From: CAYSCW01 sp964429795
GTDB lineage: Bacteria > Acidobacteriota > Aminicenantia > Aminicenantales > Aminicenantaceae
Assembly (NCBI GenBank): GCA_964429795.1
Contig: CAYSCW010000002.1
Location: 62,001-126,000 of the forward strand
Reading direction: 5' to 3'
Length of the DNA: 64,000 nt
Shown: piece by piece, positions 60,937 to 64,000 of the stretch
How the letters are laid out: each line of letters starts with the position of its first letter
How positions within the stretch are numbered: position 1 is the first letter of the stretch
Translations under genes and position numbers: made by a program
Notes under the pieces: generated by a model
Database searches by the model: none
Seen by the model: only the letters and a program-made list of their open reading frames with translations
Told to the model about the DNA's origin: nothing

Positions 60937-63111
60937 ATGTCTTATGAAAAAATTAGCCTCGAAGTAAACAACCATATTCTTTCCATCGAAATAGGAAAAA
61001 TCGGCAAGCAAGCAGACGGCACCGCTTTCCTCCGCTACGGAGATACAATCATGTTTGTCTCCGCCACCTCAAAAAAAGAGTTTAAAGAGGAAAAACCCTT
61101 TCTTCCCTTGATCGTGGATTATCGAGAAAACACCTACGCAGCAGGCAAGATACCCGGAGGCTTCTTCAAAAGGGAGGGAAAACCTTCTGAAAGAGAGATT
61201 CTAGTCAGCCGCCTGATAGATAGACCGGTTAGGCCGCTCTTTCCAGAAGGCTATTTCTATGATACTCAAATCATCGCTCTCCTCCTCTCAGCAGACCTCG
61301 AGAATGAACCTGATACTCTGGGGATTATTGGTGCCTCAGTGGCACTCTATTTTTCAGAAATTCCTTTTACAACTCCCCTGGCAGCAGTAAAAGTCGGATA
61401 CATCAATGATGAATTTATCATCAATCCTACAGTGAGCCAGCTTGAAGATAGTCCCCTTAACATGATAGTGGCCGGCACAGAAGAGGGTATAGTGATGATA
61501 GAGGCTACCGGTGTCGAAATAGAAGAAGACAAGGTTATCGAAGGAATCACTATTGCCCAGGAAGCCATAAAAAAAATCATCAAGGCCCAGAAAGAACTGT
61601 TCCATAAATTAGATATAAAAAAAAGAGAATACAGTCCGAAAAAAATGAATCCAACTAAACTGACTCAGATCGAAAAAGAAATCTCTTCACCTCTAAAAAG
61701 AGCTATTCAACTCAAAGAAAAAAAAGACAGAGAAGAGGCAATAAAGAAAATTCTGGATGAATTACTTGAGCCTATTCCAGAAGAGAATGAAGAAGAAAAC
61801 AGAGAAATCCATGAAATCTTCTACCAGATCCAGAAACAATTGGTCCGAAATCTCATCTTGAAAGATGGCAAAAGAACCGACGGCAGGTTGCTTGATGATA
61901 TACGACCCATTTTTATTGAAGTGGGCATTTTGCCCCGAACTCATGGGTCTGCCCTTTTCACCAGGGGCGAAACCCAATGTTTGGCCACTGTAACCCTGGG
62001 CACATTCGAGGATGTTCAGCGTCTGGATGGACTGGGCGATGAGGGTGAAAAAAGATTCATGCTTCATTACAACTTCCCCCCCTTCTGCGTAGGAGAAGTG
62101 GCTTTTTTAAGGGCACCTGGAAGGCGTGAAATCGGCCATGGAGCTCTGGCCGAAAAATCCATCCTTCCTTCCATCCCTGATGAAGAGGATTTTCCCTATA
62201 CTGTCCGCATCGTCTCTGACATACTGGAGTCCAACGGTTCCTCATCCATGGCTACTGTTTGTGGCGGAGTTCTATCCTTGATGGATGCAGGAGTCCCTCT
62301 ATCCATGATCACAGCTGGAATCGCTATGGGTTTGATTAAAGAAAACGATCAATACATGCTTCTTACAGATATCGCTGGTCTTGAAGATCACTTCGGAGAT
62401 ATGGATCTCAAAGTCGCTGGCACAGAAAAAGGGATCAATGCCATACAGCTCGATTTGAAGATTCAGTCGATTCCGATACAGATAATCAAAGAAGGACTGT
62501 TCAAAGCCAAGCAAGCACGCTTGCAAGTGTTGGAGAAAATGAGAGAAGTCATACCCCAGCCGCGGCCTGAGATTTCCCCTTATGCTCCACGTATCATCAA
62601 TCTGGTGATCAATCCAGAAAAAGTGGGTGAGGTTATCGGACCGGCCGGAAAAGTTATCAAGAAGATCATTTCACAGACTAATGCCAAAATAGACATCGAG
62701 GAGGGAGGAAAGATTACTATTGCCGCCGATGACATAGAATCAGCAGAGAAAGCGAGGCAGATGATTCGAGAGATTACAATAGAGGCTGAGGTCGGAAAGA
62801 CCTACACTGGGAAAATAGTCCGCATCGAGGACTATGGAGCTTTTGTTGAAATCCTGCCCAATATCGTCGGCCTCCTTCATATCTCTGAGATTTCCCATCG
62901 CAGGATCAGGAATACAAGGGATGTTCTCAAGATCGGTCAGACTGTTCAGGTGAAAGTGCTCTCCATAGACGAGGATAATAAAATCAGATTGAGCATGAAA
63001 GCTCTGGAAAAAAACGATTACAGGCCATACGATTCCAGTTGGAATCGCTTTAAGACATCATCATCATCTGACAGGCCTGACAGATCTTCTCATAACAAAA
63101 ATAAATTCTGA
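60937..63111 (+). CDS. pnp: Polynucleotide phosphorylase
   Basis: 3'-5' exoribonuclease and RNA degradosome subunit, 724 residues. Two RNase PH domains (about 5-225 and 315-545) flank a helical linker rich in Lys/Glu (about 240-300). The second PH domain includes the catalytic EDHFGDMDLK segment. The KH domain has GEVIGPAGKVIKKI, with the GxxG loop as GPAG. The S1 domain (about 620-690) has GAFVEILPNIVGLLHISEI. A short Ser-rich tail ends the protein. GGGAGATAAA precedes the ATG. Cotranscribed with rpsO. Confidence 0.97.
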   Translation: MSYEKISLEVNNHILSIEIGKIGKQADGTAFLRYGDTIMFVSATSKKEFKEEKPFLPLIVDYRENTYAAGKIPGGFFKREGKPSEREILVSRLIDRPVRPLFPEGYFYDTQIIALLLSADLENEPDTLGIIGASVALYFSEIPFTTPLAAVKVGYINDEFIINPTVSQLEDSPLNMIVAGTEEGIVMIEATGVEIEEDKVIEGITIAQEAIKKIIKAQKELFHKLDIKKREYSPKKMNPTKLTQIEKEISSPLKRAIQLKEKKDREEAIKKILDELLEPIPEENEEENREIHEIFYQIQKQLVRNLILKDGKRTDGRLLDDIRPIFIEVGILPRTHGSALFTRGETQCLATVTLGTFEDVQRLDGLGDEGEKRFMLHYNFPPFCVGEVAFLRAPGRREIGHGALAEKSILPSIPDEEDFPYTVRIVSDILESNGSSSMATVCGGVLSLMDAGVPLSMITAGIAMGLIKENDQYMLLTDIAGLEDHFGDMDLKVAGTEKGINAIQLDLKIQSIPIQIIKEGLFKAKQARLQVLEKMREVIPQPRPEISPYAPRIINLVINPEKVGEVIGPAGKVIKKIISQTNAKIDIEEGGKITIAADDIESAEKARQMIREITIEAEVGKTYTGKIVRIEDYGAFVEILPNIVGLLHISEISHRRIRNTRDVLKIGQTVQVKVLSIDEDNKIRLSMKALEKNDYRPYDSSWNRFKTSSSSDRPDRSSHNKNKF

Positions 63112-63116
63112 TCAAG

Positions 63117-63614
63117 ATGGCGCCACGGATGAGGAGAAAATCCTGCAAGCAAAGAGGGTTCACCCTCGTAGAGATGTTGGTCACCCTGACCATTCTAGCC
63201 ATTTTAGCCTCGGCTATCCTCCCTTTAACGAAAACCACGGTTAAGAGGGAAAAAGAAATCGAACTCAGAAGGAACTTAAGGTTCATTCGCGAAGCGATCG
63301 ATACCTATAAGAAGTTTGCTGACGAGAAAAAGATAGAAGTGGAAGAGGAAACGCAAGGTTATCCTCCCGATTTGGAGACGCTGGTGCTCGGTGTGGAAGT
63401 CAAAGTTGATTCTGATCAAGAAAACTCAGGGACAAAAATCATTAAATTTTTAAGGCGTATCCCTATGGACCCTATGACAAATTCCAATGAATGGGGACTG
63501 AGGTCTTACCAGGATGATCCTGATTCCAATGTCTGGGGCGGCGAGAATGTCTATGATGTGTATACCAGAAGCAATGCAAGAGCCCTTGATGGGACTAAAT
63601 ACAAGGATTGGTAA
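63117..63614 (+). CDS. Type II secretion/type IV pilus pseudopilin
   Basis: 165 residues. The leader is basic and is cleaved at the G-F bond in RGFTLVEMLV, with glutamate at mature position 5 and a hydrophobic N-terminal helix (LTILAILASAILP). The C-terminal domain is of the GspG-like type, with YPPDLETLV and a short pattern RIPMDPMTN. Start site uncertain: ATG 63117 (no good ribosome site) or ATG 63129. It lies five bases after pnp but is probably part of a separate transport operon together with the next gene. Confidence 0.82.
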   Translation: MAPRMRRKSCKQRGFTLVEMLVTLTILAILASAILPLTKTTVKREKEIELRRNLRFIREAIDTYKKFADEKKIEVEEETQGYPPDLETLVLGVEVKVDSDQENSGTKIIKFLRRIPMDPMTNSNEWGLRSYQDDPDSNVWGGENVYDVYTRSNARALDGTKYKDW

Positions 63615-63618
63615 ACAA

Positions 63619-64000
63619 ATGAATCGTTCAGGTCTAATCCGAATAGAGAAAGGGTTTACTCTCATCGAAGTCATCATTGTTTTTACCCTGATTGGGATCT
63701 TGGTCGGTCTTGGACTTCCCCAATATAAATATGCCACTAAAAGAGCCCGCGAGGCGGTTTTGAAAGAAAACCTCTTCCAGTTGAGAAAATTGATCAACCA
63801 GTACCATGTTGATAAAGGAAAGTACCCTCCTTCACTTCAGGCTTTGGTTGAAGAAGAGTATCTGATGAAGATCCCCGTGGATCCGATGACCAAATCCTCA
63901 GAAACGTGGGTGGAAGTAAGGGAGCCTCTGACTGACGAAGAGATACTCACCGGTGCTGAGCCGGGAGTGGTCGATGTGTTATCCGGGTCTGAAGAAAAGA
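63619..64000 (+). CDS. Second type II secretion pseudopilin, 3' end beyond the window
   Basis: 127 residues are visible before the window ends. The prepilin cleavage site is in KGFTLIEVIIVF, with glutamate at position 5 and a hydrophobic helix following. The mature part has QYHVDKGKYPPSLQALVEE, then KIPVDPMTKS, like the preceding pseudopilin. The two genes are four bases apart and are paralogues, suggesting several minor pseudopilins in one export or pilus system. The rest of the system would lie downstream of the window. Confidence 0.85.
   Translation, partial: MNRSGLIRIEKGFTLIEVIIVFTLIGILVGLGLPQYKYATKRAREAVLKENLFQLRKLINQYHVDKGKYPPSLQALVEEEYLMKIPVDPMTKSSETWVEVREPLTDEEILTGAEPGVVDVLSGSEEK

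Overview
The window is a gene-dense bacterial chromosome segment with a GC content that looks, by eye, to be in the mid-40s percent. Genes lie on both strands and there is one 100-N scaffold gap (31052-31151). A lipid A pathway enzyme (waaA), lipoprotein maturation genes (lgt, lspA), Tat- and Sec-type signal peptides and type II/IV pseudopilins indicate a diderm (Gram-negative) heterotroph. A tricorn-type S41 protease, an S9 peptidase, an M14 carboxypeptidase, a fused ADP-forming acyl-CoA synthetase and many type I phosphodiesterase paralogues resemble gene sets I associate with Candidatus Aminicenantes (OP8) and neighbouring phyla. That placement is an inference. No rRNA, tRNA, CRISPR array, prophage or intact insertion sequence was seen.

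Layout: 1-1948 succinyl-CoA synthetase (sucC partial, sucD). 1959-6302 secreted M14 carboxypeptidase, ChaN/PDZ protein, MFS transporter. 6400-8493 an EF-G-like GTPase. 8919-13879 the ileS-lspA-lgt-rluD operon. 14287-16701 nadC-nadB. 16943-22152 a flippase-like membrane protein, an opine-dehydrogenase-family enzyme and the TldD/TldE pair. 22181-27207 nitroreductase, a decayed DUF362 gene, thioredoxin and the tricorn-type protease. 27801-31051 a HEAT-repeat protein and an HD-GYP protein with related N-terminal modules, cut by the gap. 31217-34068 protein disulfide oxidoreductase plus ADP-forming acyl-CoA synthetase. 34332-41981 three tandem alkaline-phosphatase-superfamily genes, a small ribbon-helix-helix-like protein, a three-helix membrane protein and an aminotransferase. 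41990-47420 nitroreductase, lipoprotein and a four-gene ABC exporter operon. 47492-49102 an apparently circularly permuted phosphoglycerate mutase. 49286-54377 S9 peptidase, M23 peptidase, a truncated hydrolase and a D-aminoacylase. 54550-58888 Tat-type alanine racemase, a glutamine synthetase fragment, PAP2 phosphatase and waaA. 59282-64000 a Lys/Glu-rich protein, rpsO-pnp and two pseudopilins.

Three things stand out. First, the phosphoglycerate mutase at 47492-49102 has its sequence halves in swapped order with every metal ligand retained, and it has a good promoter of its own. Second, at least five intergenic regions carry copies of palindromic elements; two long copies show compensatory base changes in two different stems. 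Third, four genes (nadC, the 16943 membrane protein, the first phosphodiesterase and waaA) have sigma70-like promoters placed so that the transcript would start at or within a few bases of the start codon, with no Shine-Dalgarno sequence, which suggests leaderless mRNAs. Several gene remnants (DUF362, glutamine synthetase, alpha/beta hydrolase) show ongoing decay between otherwise intact genes.
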